NCBI RefSeq assembly: GCF_035582795.1
Contig: NC_134382.1
Location: 11,524,001 to 11,588,000 of the forward strand
DNA: 64,000 bases
Direction of reading: 5' to 3'
Source: Mycteria americana
Taxonomy: Eukaryota > Chordata > Aves > Ciconiiformes > Ciconiidae
In this document: one piece after another, positions 36,542 through 53,600 of the stretch
Numbering within the stretch: position 1 is the stretch's first letter
Layout: every line of letters starts with the position of its first letter
Notes under the pieces: model-generated
Database searches by the model: none
What the model was told of the DNA's origin: nothing
What the model saw: the letters and a program-made list of their open reading frames with translations, nothing else
Made by a program: the position numbers and the translations under genes

Positions 36542-36620
36542 TGTGAAATGCCTTCTCACACCACTCATACTGGTCTGATGGACTTCTGTCAGACCAGTAT
36601 GAGTTAGTGTGTATTTTACA
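36542..36620 (+). repeat. Long hairpin in PARK7 intron 1
   Basis: A perfect 16-bp inverted repeat: 36563-36578 pairs with 36589-36604 (arms ACTCATACTGGTCTGA and its complement) around a 10-nt loop. Further out, CACAC (36557-36561) can pair with GTGTG (36607-36611), and TGTGAAAT (36542-36549) with ATTTTACA (36613-36620, one G-U pair). The result is a roughly 79-nt imperfect stem-loop of pre-microRNA size. It is not an element I know. Confidence 0.75.
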
Positions 36621-37382
36621 TGATGTAGTTAAAGTTGCTTAACTTAACCTTCAAATGGAAATTTGGCCATTCACCTCAACTTGAATTCAGGAGCTAAAAA
36701 AAAAAGTCTTAAGCCTAGTTTGTTCCATTTGCTAAATTCTGTGGTCTGCTCCCCCATCACACATATGCACACATGTTTCTCCCCCACAAAACTGTGAAAT
36801 ACCCAGAAAATCTATTGCTCAGGTTTTGCAGGGGCACTGGTCGAGTCATTATAAGTCACAGGAAACTCTTCATGAAGCATGGTGTGTGGAAACTAAATAC
36901 CAGACATGAGGTCAAAGCTCATGTAAGCCCTTTTTGTAAACGCTGACCTAGGTAGGAGTCAGGAGTCTGGGTATGAGTGAGGGTGTGCAAATTGAAAACA
37001 ACTCTGCCACCCACCTTGAACCCTTCTCTCTGGCAGACTCAAGTCATATGAAGTCTTGATTAGGCCAGGCTGCTTCCTGTTCTGGTGCTGATGTGCTGTG
37101 CCTCCCACTGCACAAATGTCTTAATCCCTTAATATCATAATGCATTCTTTGTAAAAAGCTCTTTAGTTAAATGGGATTGCTATGAATATTAATTAAAGCT
37201 AGAGAACCATTTTGAGGTGGCTTAAATGAAAGATAATACAGAAATGCAAATTCCTCACTGTTAAACTTCACCGTTAGGAAGGATTTGTACTAGGCGATTT
37301 GCCTTCTAACCACGTTGTCTCTTTCTACCCCCCTCAGCCCCTCCCTTCACAACCATCTCACCTGATAGCAACCCCTCAAGAT

Positions 37383-43161
<5,779 letters not shown>

Positions 43162-43442
43162 AATCCTGGTGTGGGACAGGGAGTAGGACAATTTTGGATG
43201 GAGAGTCTTGTCCTTTGTAGAATAACTGTAAGATGCACTGTTGTAAATACAATTTAATTGTGGGTGAAATTAGCAACTGTACTTGCCTAAACTGGGATAC
43301 CTTAACAAACCAATGGTCTTTATTTCTGGAAAAAGATCCTGTTAGCAAAAAGCTTCATCACAAAAAAGCAGCCAGCACCTAATAATCTTAGTTAGCTCTT
43401 GGATGGCATTTAAAAATCATATGGGAAAATGTTTGCCGAGTA

Positions 43443-43448
43443 AATAAA
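43443..43448 (+). terminator. PARK7: PARK7 poly(A) signal
   Basis: AATAAA 282 bp after the stop codon, followed at about 43463-43491 by a GT-rich tract (gtgtgttgttgctttgtgtg), the usual downstream element. This gives a 3' UTR of about 300 nt. Confidence 0.85.
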
Positions 43449-43602
43449 AATGAAGCAACCCTGCTTGTGTGTTGTTGCTTTGTGTGTTTTCTCCCAACCC
43501 AGACCTGTTAAACCTTTTTACCACTATGGCTAGCAATGTACTATTGAAAACAACTCCTGTCTAGAATCTCACACAGTTCTTCTGACGTGTGAGCTGAAAT
43601 GA

Positions 43603-43797
43603 GAAGGTGGTCAAGCACTGGAACAAGCTCCCTAGGGAAGTGGTCATGGCCCCAAGCCTGTTGGTGTTCAAGAAGCGTTTGGGCAACACTCTTAGATACA
43701 TGGTTTAACTTTTAGGTTGCCCTGTGCAGGGTCAGGAGTTGGACTTGATGATGCTCGTGGGTCTCTTCCAACTCAAGATATTCTGTGATTCTATGAA
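43603..43797 (+). mobile_element. CR1 LINE 3' end
   Basis: Starts with the pol-end sequence GGTCAAGCACTGGAACAAG, continues through 'gttggacttgatgatgctcgtgggtc' and stops with the single tail unit GTGATTCTATGA at about 43786-43797. It is a 5'-truncated copy about 150 bp downstream of the PARK7 poly(A) signal. Moderate divergence from the copy at 14850 suggests a different CR1 subfamily. Confidence 0.92.
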
Positions 43798-43799
43798 AT

Positions 43800-46340
43800 A
43801 GATTATTAAGTTGTAACTTAGAATTTGTTAAAACAATATTTCGTTTCCTGTATGCAAATAAGGCCAATTACTAGTATTGATTCTAAGACAGCATGGAACT
43901 AAATTAAAAGCAGGAATATTCTTACCTTGTCAAGCACCCTAGAGTTCCTATAGCTAGCAGGTTGTCCATGATACTATTGGAATTTGTCTTCTACATTAAA
44001 TGATTGCAGATCCATTGAGCTATTCAGGCAGCTAATAATCGGCATAAAGCAGGAAGTTTGGACTTAGTAGCTTACCACCAGTAGCAGTGCTTGTTTCTGC
44101 TTACTGTAAATCAGAACTTGATACAAGCCTGGTTTAAGTGAGCATATGTCAGTTTAGAGGAGTTGCTGGACAGGTCTCTGGAGGAAGTAGTGGAGCTGTA
44201 TCCCCATGATAATTAAGAATTTGGGATCAATTTTTGTCTTTGCTACCTGTCTTTTACCAAATAACTCTGCTGTTACCTGGCTCTGTCAGCAATCACTTAC
44301 AACATGGCAGCTCACTGGACTCTGAAGTTACCACAGCATCTGGAGACCTGGTTCTGCATACATCTGAAGTGTACAGTCTGAACTTTAGAAAATGACTGCA
44401 TAGGTGCCTTCATGATGATTGCTTATTTTAATGGGAAACAAGTTCATTCTCAATTACTGCATTTTGGTAATGAAATACATAGGTACTTTTGCCAATTTAG
44501 AATTAAGAAATGTCTCTACACTGTTAGTATCTACTGGAAGAACTGCTTTAGCTGTATGCTCTGCCTCTAATTTGTTTAGGAAATCTTCCTTATTCTTCTC
44601 TAGCTTTGAAATATGCTCAAGATATGCAAAAAGTTCTAATCTATGTAAGATTGGACATGTTTGTTTGTTAAATCTGCACGTCTAACTGGTATTGCCATGC
44701 AAATGTAAACCAAATGATGGAAAGATTCTTTGTCCTAGAATCTGGAATAATCACTTGTTTTGTAAATGAGCATGATTCAGAATACAGGAAAAGCTGTGCA
44801 TTCCTGGGCTGTAGTACTGCTTTACAGCATTAGAAGGAAAAAATTTCTGTGCTTGTATTATATTTAGGCTTCCAGAAATCTTTTAATATAAGGCATTAAT
44901 GAAGCGGACAGAAATTTGATTATACATTTTTATTTTTTAATCTAAGGCTGAGAGAGTTCAGTTTACAGAAAGGAGGTTTTTCAATGTGTACATTTGGGCT
45001 TTCCCACTCCTATTAAAGTAGTAATAGGAAAGCACTCAGTAAAATGCGCTTAGAGCCCATTAATGTATCTGGTTAACTTGCAGATTCTTTCACTGCATTC
45101 AGCAAAAAGGACCTGGTTAATGACCTGTGGTAATGCTGCTTGCATCACAGTTTCCTTCATAAAGCTGACCCTGTTCCCAACCTTTTACATTGCAGATGTC
45201 CAGCAAACCTGAATTTACATGGGTTCTCTGTTTCTGCCAAGGTGTCGTTAACTCAGTCTTTAGTTAGGGGAGGTGTATGAACTAAGATTAGGCTAATTTT
45301 CCTCTTAGGGGAAGTGTTAAGAAGGAATTTGCTGATTTGAGGGGAAAAAAATTGCCTTCCAATTTGTGAAATGCTTTTTTCCTCTCTCCTTATCCAGTTC
45401 GTACAGAGGTTCCCTAGCTGTTACATATCTCTCTTCCTAAAATCCCCTTTATCTGCTGCTGAAAGATGAGATGAGGTACTTTTCTTCTCGGTGTTTCATG
45501 AGCACTAGAAACGTTGTGCCTTTTTATTATTGGCAAGCCTTAGTTTTAGAGCCTATGGTAATTGGATATTTGCTGCCACAGAACTTGGCTTAAAATGAAG
45601 AGACTGCATCCACTCTTCTCTAGCTAGCATTTACCATTCTGTTCCCTGACAGTTGGAGGATTTGGGGGATGGATTGTTTTCCTGCTGAGAAGGTAGTCAG
45701 TTAGCATCTGCTGTATGCCTCGTATGCCTCTCAAGAACAGTGTGGGTTTTTTTTCTCTTTATTCTGGTTGTTGTGTAGGCTTGAATGCATAATTGAGAGT
45801 GAGCTCTTTTATTGACTTGAGAAGTATTATATGACTTAGGGACAGGAATGTACACAAGATGGCATAGATGCTAGTGTCAGCAGTGAATACTTGTAATGCT
45901 GAAAAATATTTCCCTTCAGAATGAAGGAGATTATAAATGAAGCAGCAGCTCTGAACCAGAAGAAACAAAGAACATGCGGAGAGTGAGCAGTCTGGTTTTG
46001 CTGCAGTTCTTTGGCAAGTTTCTTTCCAAAAAGGGAAAGCAAAGTACACAGGCGCAAATCCTAATCCAGGAATATGTCCCTCCGAGCAACAGAGAAAGGA
46101 TGCTCTTCTAGAGAGAGAGAGGCATTACTTTTGAAATAGGTGGAGACAAACGCAGCCATAACGGATGCAAAACAGCCTGCACACTAGTACTTACAGCTGT
46201 AAAAGTACACAGGGGAATATGCTTCATCCAGTAATTACAAGCCTTGGACAGCTTGCTAGCCATTTTGAATATGCATACTACTTGGTATGACCTAACTACA
46301 AGGCACGAAACCCACAGTGACTGTCAGAGCAAAGAATGAT
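43800..46340. other. Spacer downstream of PARK7
   Basis: AT-rich sequence. Short frames (for example 44419-44685 plus, 45759-46049 minus) have no recognisable domains or paired splice sites. Nothing further that I can support. Confidence 0.4.
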
Positions 46341-46352
46341 TACTTAATCAGA

Positions 46353-46536
46353 TTATTTTGTTTGTTCTTTCAACAAAAAAGATGCATTGTGATGCAAGAT
46401 GTAAGCAATGATCCCAAAAGATAAAGACGGCTGTCTTCCAGCAGCGTGGATGACATGTGACTTGGTTGGAAAGATAAGCATGTAAAAGAGAAGTAGGAGG
46501 GTGCCAACCACAGAAATAATCACGAGCTCTGGATCC
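46353..46536 (-). CDS. Possible small membrane protein ORF (unrecognised)
   Basis: Minus-strand frame with its first ATG at 46536. It encodes about 60 residues: MDPEL, then an uninterrupted hydrophobic stretch (VIISVVGTLLLLFYMLIF), a short polar segment and a second, weaker hydrophobic segment before the stop at 46353. The frame stays open upstream through an AG acceptor-like site (tggaggtacag, exon from about 46559), so it could be a terminal exon encoding HVNLNDG before MDPEL. I do not recognise the family. It could equally be chance: helix-like hydrophobic runs are common in T-rich DNA. It is listed because the length, the acidic N-flank and the clean transmembrane-like core stand out in an otherwise empty spacer. 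Confidence 0.25.
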
Positions 46537-47269
46537 ATACCATCATTCAGGTTCACATGCTGTACCTCCAGAAAAAAGGATGCATTGCTGTTACAGGGAG
46601 ACTACATTTTAGTAGGACAGGGGATGCAATGTTTGAAGTTTGAAAAATAAGCAACAAAACACTGAGTGAATGAATAAATTGTTGCTCAAAATTTTAAATG
46701 ATAGTTTGGCATGTTTAGAATGTGGTCTTGCATGTGGTACGTCTGTGTGAAATGCAGTGTGGAAAGAAAGCAAAATACATAAAATGAGAGCTGAGCAGGC
46801 CCCAGCACAGGTCTGCGTACCTGCTGCCCTGATCTGTCAGCTAAATGCTTACTCCGCTAACATTTCCTAGCTCCGAACTTTCATGGAGGTTCTGTAGTTC
46901 TTGCAGCATCGTCACATGGCAGGAAGTTAAAAGGTTTCTGGGAAGAACAGCAAAAAGGGACAGGCTGCCCCTGCCGGAACAATTTATCTGGCCTTCAGCC
47001 TCTTCCCTGCTGTCTCCTGAGAAGCATCCACAGAAGGGAAGGGGCTAGGAGCAGGTTGTGTGAATCGCTGTAGCGGGTGCCGCCTCAGACACTGGCCCAG
47101 CTCCTTCAGTAAGCGTGCGTTCAGTGGGGTAGGCATCCCAAGGCAGACCTTACCCTTCCAGAGCTGCCAGACCTGCTGTACATGAATCTTCCGTGTCTAG
47201 GAGCATCCCCCTTTCTGCATACGTGGATACTCTGCAGAGCTCTGTGCATGCAGAGTAGGCTCAGCCACA

Positions 47270-47350
47270 CAGCCCAGAGGTGAAGGAATTGAATCCAGGT
47301 CTCCTGTGTCCTGAGTACTCTAACCAGTAGATTACTAGTTAAGGGACTAG
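47270..47350 (-). mobile_element. tRNA-derived SINE relic (MIR/AmnSINE-like)
   Basis: Read on the minus strand, about 47285-47336 gives 'taatctactggttagagtactcaggacacaggagacctggattcaattcc'-type sequence (quoted parts: TGGTTAGAGTACTCAGG and CCTGGATTCAATTCC). The two parts match the A and B boxes of a polymerase III promoter and the usual head of ancient amniote tRNA-SINEs. It is too degenerate for a tRNA gene: no cloverleaf can be drawn. Boundaries are approximate. Confidence 0.55.
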
Positions 47351-47359
47351 GCAGCATTA

Positions 47360-50090
47360 TTGGTTTGTCTTTTTCTGGCCACTCTTTGGGAAATGGGGCT
47401 GACGTACGTAATAGGCTCCAGAAGCAGGTTCAGACTTGTAAAACCCAGTATCCTATTTTTTAGGTAACGTAATTCCTCTGTATTGTCTAGGTGCATTGAG
47501 GACTCCACCGGGTGGCACAGCAGTTAAGTATTGCAGTGCTCTCTGTTGCACTGTCTCTTTAGCGGCTCTAGAGCCTTTGTGCTTTCTACAAAACTGTTGT
47601 GTGTGCTAGAAGGTGTCAGTGATTTTATACAAGCTTATATACAAGCTTTTATATTCAGGCTTGTTGTTCTTTTCCTTAACTTCATTCAACAGCTTCTAAT
47701 TATACCCTTTGTGCCACCTTAAATAATTCCTCCCTGTGCAGGGTTTACAGCCCTTTGAGTCCTGTAGATACTTATGTACCTTTAACAATTTAATTCAAGG
47801 CCATTCCAGTAGTGGTAGAGGGAGGAAGAAGTAAAGGTGTCTGAGGATCTCATGCAAGCACTCATATTCTAAAGAGCAGACTTATGTCTAGAGAGACTTG
47901 TGTAACAATGGCGACACTGACTTTTTCCTCAGCTGCTGAAGTTTCCCAGCAAGACTAGGGACATAATGATTTTCTGAGCAAATCTTTCTGATTTCTAAAT
48001 ATCGATGGTGTAACTATTTTTACAGTTCACACTGTCAACAACTCTGAGCTACAGCCAGAACTTGCCTTGCAGTTCAGGCGTATACTCAGTCAGTAACAGC
48101 TCTAAAGCCTGCAACCATCCTCTCCTCATTGATGGTTATGGTAGAATTTCCTTTGGGATTCTCGGTGTTCCTTGCAATCTTGTAGAGCAGCTATTCTGAA
48201 TCAAAGGAATTCCCTGAATGCAAACAGGCGTGTTTCTGCAGGTGATTCTGCAATGAAAATTTCATCTGCTGTGTGTTGAACAGAGGATTTCCACTATTAA
48301 CTGTGTAGTTTGACTCTGACTATAGCCCCAAATATTTAAAGATCTTTATTTTTCAGTAGACTATAAAGTGTAATCTTGTGACTTACTCCTTCCAGTCTAG
48401 TACCAAATTGAATTTTCTTTAATTCTGCATTTTTATTTGCTGTTCAAGACCTAGTGAAAAGAGAAGTAATTCCATTCTAAAGCATCGGTGAAGTTCCCCA
48501 CAGATAGCTGTCCAAATCAATGTCTCCTGTATTCTGACCAGGAATGCCCAGAGGCAATTTTCAGGTTTTTGATAAGAGCTTTTGAAGTCATGTGCATTAC
48601 AGCACCACATGCTTGAGACAGACTGCTTGCTCCTTCAGGACACCCAAATTATCGGCCTAAATTTGCTGCCAGTTCCTAAGAAAAAAATTTTCTTGAGCAG
48701 TGACCATCGTTCCTTCAAACAGCTCGGAAAGTTTTTTCCAGGGTTGAGCAGCAGCTGTGGGCACTGAGAGCCCACCGTGGCCCTGACCAGCCTCACCTGG
48801 GCCCTCTCGGCACCCTCCGCCCGTAGCCCAGGAGCTCCATGCAAGCTGAGGCTTGGGCTCAGCTCTGGTCTTTGAGGAGCCTGAGGGGGCTTCCTGGTTT
48901 GACTTTGGACCTGCCTCTCTGCTTCAGAGCTGCTGGATGATCCATCACTGGACTGCTGGCTGAAGCTGTTGTTTCTGCAGGACCTGCTCGGCTCTCCTTG
49001 CTCAGGTACTGTGGGACTATGCCCCTGGTTGGCACAGGGTGCTGCCCTGGCTGGCATCGCTGTTGCTTTTGGCTCTGCTGTTGCGGAGAAGCTACTGCTG
49101 TTGCTCCCTGCTAGTCAGTACTGCTGTGTTTGCTCTTTGAGAATACAGGATTTGCAGCTGGGCAATGCAGCATTGTTTGCTAGCTCTAAACCTGGCAACA
49201 AGGATACCTTCTGCTCTGCACTTTAGTTGGAAGTGCTTTAGTTCTTAAGAGATTCTGTTCATGGATCTTGCTTCTAGAATTTAGGAATTTCTGAATTGCT
49301 GTACTCTTAAGAGGCATATTTCTGTTGAGGTTTTTGCAGTTACAGCTATTCTTTAAACTAGTGTTTGGTTTCTCCATGTTGTTAAGTTTCAGTGAGTTAT
49401 TTTGGGAGACTGGTCTGTATGTAGTTTCTAAACCACTTTACATTGCACACGTTGCACTCTAAGTACTACCGACTCTGGGAGCTGCCTACTTTTGTACATT
49501 GAAACGTGTCCAAGTTATAATGAGTTCTCCTAAGAAAGCATTGCTTACTTCCACATACACACAGCTCTAGTCTCAGACTCCCACTTTCTCCTGTATTATT
49601 TTGTATATAAATTGGAACAAGCCCTCTGACAGTGCAGTCACTGGCTGGGCTGGCCATGACTGGCAGGTGGGAGGCAAGCTGCCTTGAGCAGGGATGAAGC
49701 TGAGCGCTGATGGCACCGCACTGCCACTTGCATTTTTAACAGGAAATCTGCTGCTGGGTGGGGAATGGCTGTCAGAGAACTGGCAACAGAAGACGCATTT
49801 GTCTGTGCTAGCTTCTCTCATTGCCACATCTGATGTGTTAATCGGTTGTTCTTCCGCTGTGTTTGGCAAAGGAGTACTTTCCCTTCCTTTTGGTGCTGCA
49901 GAAGGGGAACTAATGCTTGTACTAGGAAACTCTAGGAATAACGCAGCTCGAGGATCCCTGTATGGGCTTACAAAGGCACAGGCTTTGCCATGAGCTTTCA
50001 ATCAATCCCTTGCAGCAAACATAAGAGGCTTTTTTTTTTCCTCCTTCCTCCTCGGAGAACTACAGAGTACTAACACCCTTAACATAACTT
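47360..50090. other. Spacer with no recognised gene
   Basis: Mixed-composition sequence. The frames at 48635-49057 (minus) and 49573-50001 (minus) are Ser/Pro-rich, lack domain signatures and have no matching splice sites that I can defend. No gene is called. Confidence 0.4.
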
Positions 50091-50104
50091 AGAAAAAAGA
50101 AAAG

Positions 50105-50275
50105 AGTTCCTGCCCAGCCCGCGGTGACACCCGGCAGGCCGCTCCCGGGACCGCGCAGCCGCGGCGCCGTCCCCAGACAGCAGCCCCCGCCGAGCGGCGG
50201 GCAGCGCCAGCGCGCCCCCGTGCGGGGCCTGCGCGCCCCCGCTGCTGCCGCAGCCACGGCGGCTTCCCTCCCTCC
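50105..50275. promoter_or_regulatory. Isolated CpG-rich block between PARK7 and ERRFI1
   Basis: About 170 bp of dense CpG sequence (for example gcgcagccgcggcgccgtcc near 50152) standing alone in AT-rich surroundings, 7 kb from the PARK7 end and 7 kb from the ERRFI1 end. Neither gene starts here. It could be the promoter or first exon of an unannotated, possibly non-coding transcript, or an intergenic CpG-rich enhancer. Confidence 0.45.
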
Positions 50276-50506
50276 CGGCCGGCCTCCTACCCTTCCTTCC
50301 TTCCTTTCTTCCCTCTTTCCCTCCCGGCCGGCCTCCTTCCCTCCCTCCCAGCCTTCCTCCTTTCCTCCCTCCCGGCCAGCCGGCCTCATTCCTTTCCTCC
50401 TCCCTCCTTCCCTCCTGGCCTGCCTGCCTCCTCTGCTTCCTTCTTTTCTTCCTGGCCTACCTGCCTCCCTACCTCCCTCCTTCTCTCTCTCCCTCCGGCC
50501 CTGGGC
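50264..50506 (+). repeat. Pyrimidine-rich (CCTT/CCCTCC)n simple repeat
   Basis: A long, imperfect C/T array with interspersed CCGGCCGGCC units, directly joined to the CpG block. Pure polypyrimidine stretches can form triplex (H-) DNA. The 184- and 155-residue frames across it (50060-50614 minus, 50124-50591 plus) are translated repeat, not genes. Confidence 0.9.
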
Positions 50507-50619
50507 ACAGTGGAGGCCGAGCTCGTGCAACAGGAGTTTCCATCGGTCACTAAAAGGAGTCGGAGGCTTTGGCCTCTCTAGCTTTGGGTAGAAAGGTCTT
50601 GACTGCTTGGGCATTACTG

Positions 50620-53600
50620 TGTGTTGAGCCCGTTTCAGGGGAATATTCAGCCTTGGTGAATTCTCCAGGGCTGTAGCCAGCGAGACTGCATCCCGTCATA
50701 TCGCTTGAGAAAGCCAGGGTTCTGTATTTGTGTTGGGCTGGTCACTCCCTTGTGCATGACTGAATGTCCCAATGTAAAGCTCGGGCGTTAAATTGTAAAC
50801 TGGACTGCTTGTAACACAAGCCTTACTCTTTCTGCTGCTCCAGGGCATGCAATAGCATCCTGTCTTATCGTGGAGACTGCTTTTGATCAAGTTGGTTTGA
50901 TTAAGCTCAGATGACAGGAGAAGTGTGGCCTGGGAGAGGCAGTATGTCCAGAGCACCCTGCAATGGCCTGTTCAGTTGTTAGCAGCCCAAGAAGCTGAGC
51001 AATCTCGAGCTAACTCTTGCGCACTGCGTTGTGTTACCCAAAGCTAGGACTGGACTACTGCCTGCGCCTGCTGCCTCTGCCTCAGTGGAGCGGTGGTCTG
51101 CTCCTCCAATGGAAGGGTTGACTGAGGAGTGGCAGGGTCCTTGGCTATTCCCGCAGAACAATACTATTGTGTATTGCATCCAGCACAGGGCATCACATGA
51201 CTGATAAAACCTATAGAAGAAAATGGCCTAACGTGGTCTCCTCCCCCCTAAAAACATGTATGTTTAGACTGTCAGTCTTTAACAAAACACTAGCATTAAA
51301 TCGTTTAACTTGAAGCTAGGAGCTAAACAGTTAAGCCTTCCTTCAGGCTAGCCCTTCATCTTCAGACCCCCGTGCCAGTTCTGCATCAGCCTCTGTATAA
51401 GGCAGGAGCTCACTGGCACTTGCCTCACTGCCATCCATTTTTTAAAGAGTGTGTCTTGGACAGGGCTGTCTGTCCCTGTGGCTTTTAATGAAGTGACCAC
51501 TTCAGTTCATTGGGTTTTTTCAGCATGATGAGAGATACTCTGTGAAAAGACAGCCCTCCCTCCCCCCAGCAAAAGCAGTTCAGGCTATTTTAATCCCATG
51601 AGCAACAGAATGTGTCAGGGGGTGCGCTGTAATCTCATCTCCGCCTTGAGTTGTCAGAGACCTCTGCATTGCCACGTGCCTATCGCTGTGCTGGAGCAAT
51701 GTAGATTCTGCATCGTAAGAGCACAACCCCAATTCATATTGCTTAAGCTCGAAGTGCAGGGGTGTGCAACCAGGATGCAGGAAAACTTTTCTTGAATAAC
51801 TTGTCAACATGATAGATGACAGATGAAGTCACCAAGTGCAGCCTAATATGGTTGGAGTCTCAGGTTTCCTCTGGACCTTGCTTAACAGCCAGTAAATGAC
51901 AACACAGGGATTGCAAGGCAATGAGTAACCTTGCAAAGGTCCATTTGCTGTTCGCTTGTGTCTCCCTTGCACCTTGCCACGCAGCAGCTGGACTCAACGT
52001 GGCATGAGCTGATGTGGTCCTCAGTGTGAACTTCCCTGAAGCTGATAAGTTCCCCGAGAACTTCATGCCTGAAGACTGCGAAGTGTATAGGGCTGGTTGT
52101 ATGTTCCAGTTGCCTTCCAGAAGGGTGCTCAGTAGTGAGTGCTCACTTGTGAGCATAATAAACACGTTGGCAAAGGTAAAATACGTATTTTAGGCAAGAG
52201 GAACATGCCCCTCTGTCTCCTGGGTAGGTGGTGGGCAGGCGATCATTCTTCTGCATCAGGCCTGATCATCCTATGCTTGATCCAAAGAATTTGTGCGTGG
52301 AGGGCCTCTTAGTATTTTCTCACGATGGCTCAATGTGCAGTGGTTAGAATCCTTGAGCAGATTCAGGGTGGTGATGGTGGGGTAATCTGGCAACATTTCT
52401 TTCTCTGGTGTTTCATGGCAGTATATTTGCACTCTTCTTCCTTTGCAGCTTTCACATGCTAGCAATTTGTGGGTGACAGTTTTAATCTTCAGCAAGAAGC
52501 TGCAGGTTTTAAACATAGAAGCATCTCTTCCTCTGAATCATTTTGTAAGGAAATGAATAGCAGTAATGGTTCCCATGTTTCAGTGGCATGCCACTTAAAA
52601 TTTGGAATACCTAACACCTTTTCCAAAATTAACCGCAGCTGGGATCAAGGTGCACACCAATATATAAATAATATAGCAACAGTCTATGAGCAATTGCGGG
52701 TGTGGCTTCCATATATGATTCAGAAAAAATAATGAGCTGTGTGGATGCAAATAGGCATTTGGGCGGGGATTATGCAAGGCCTGAATTACAATGCAAGATG
52801 GGTGGGGGTAACACCTCTTTCAGCTTACAAATGCTAATCACAAGCTCAGCAGCCAGAAATCTCTGCAGCGCTATTTAACAAATATTAATAAGTATAATTA
52901 AACCTCGTGTGCTAGATTTTCAGTGCCAAGGAGCTATGAGAAACAGAAAATTTGCTATATGTTTTCAGTTTTAAATGAATATAACCTGCTTTGGAAAGCA
53001 AGCTATCAAGAAAAGACAAGACTAGACTACTTTAAAACAATAAAAAAGTTTACCCCAGGAACACTCAACACACACACACAAAATCAATAGGTTACCTACC
53101 TGCAGAGACCCTACAAGCAGATAAAATTATGCATCTTGTTACCTCCATCTCAAATTTTCTTCTTGACAGTAATCTAGAGAGCATGTATTTAACATACAGC
53201 TTGTAATACTATTAAAAGCATTTATAAGGGCCACAGTCTGTAATCATGAGTTTGAAGGGTGGGAATTCCACCGTGACTGGTCTGGTCATCATCTTAACCC
53301 TGAATTCCTGGCAAGAGTCGGTTTGAACACCATCAGCAACTACTCCCTACTGTAATAACTGCCCTTGCAAAATTGGTGTCTTTGTCCTGGACTAGCTGGA
53401 TGTTTTGCTTTATCATGTCAAACCTACCACTTCACTTGGACTGTTTAAAAATAAAACCAAGGCTGCAGCAGGAGGAAATGCAATCTCAGTGAGAGCTCTT
53501 CTGCAGTTTCAGGACAGTAGCCCTTGTGCCTATTGCAGTCTGGGAGTGAATGGAAAACTAATAGTGACAGCAACAACAATGATCAGTAATTTTAAATGAC

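Noticed and set aside
46353-46556. Start of the small membrane ORF at 46556
   Set aside because: The codon there is GTG, not ATG. A vertebrate start would be the ATG at 46536, or the frame would be part of a spliced exon.
47285-47336. Possible tRNA gene
   Set aside because: A- and B-box remnants are present, but no acceptor stem or cloverleaf forms; explained better as a SINE relic.
50060-50614. 184-residue Gly/Arg/Glu-rich minus frame
   Set aside because: Translated simple repeat (GGR/KEGG-type runs) across the pyrimidine array.
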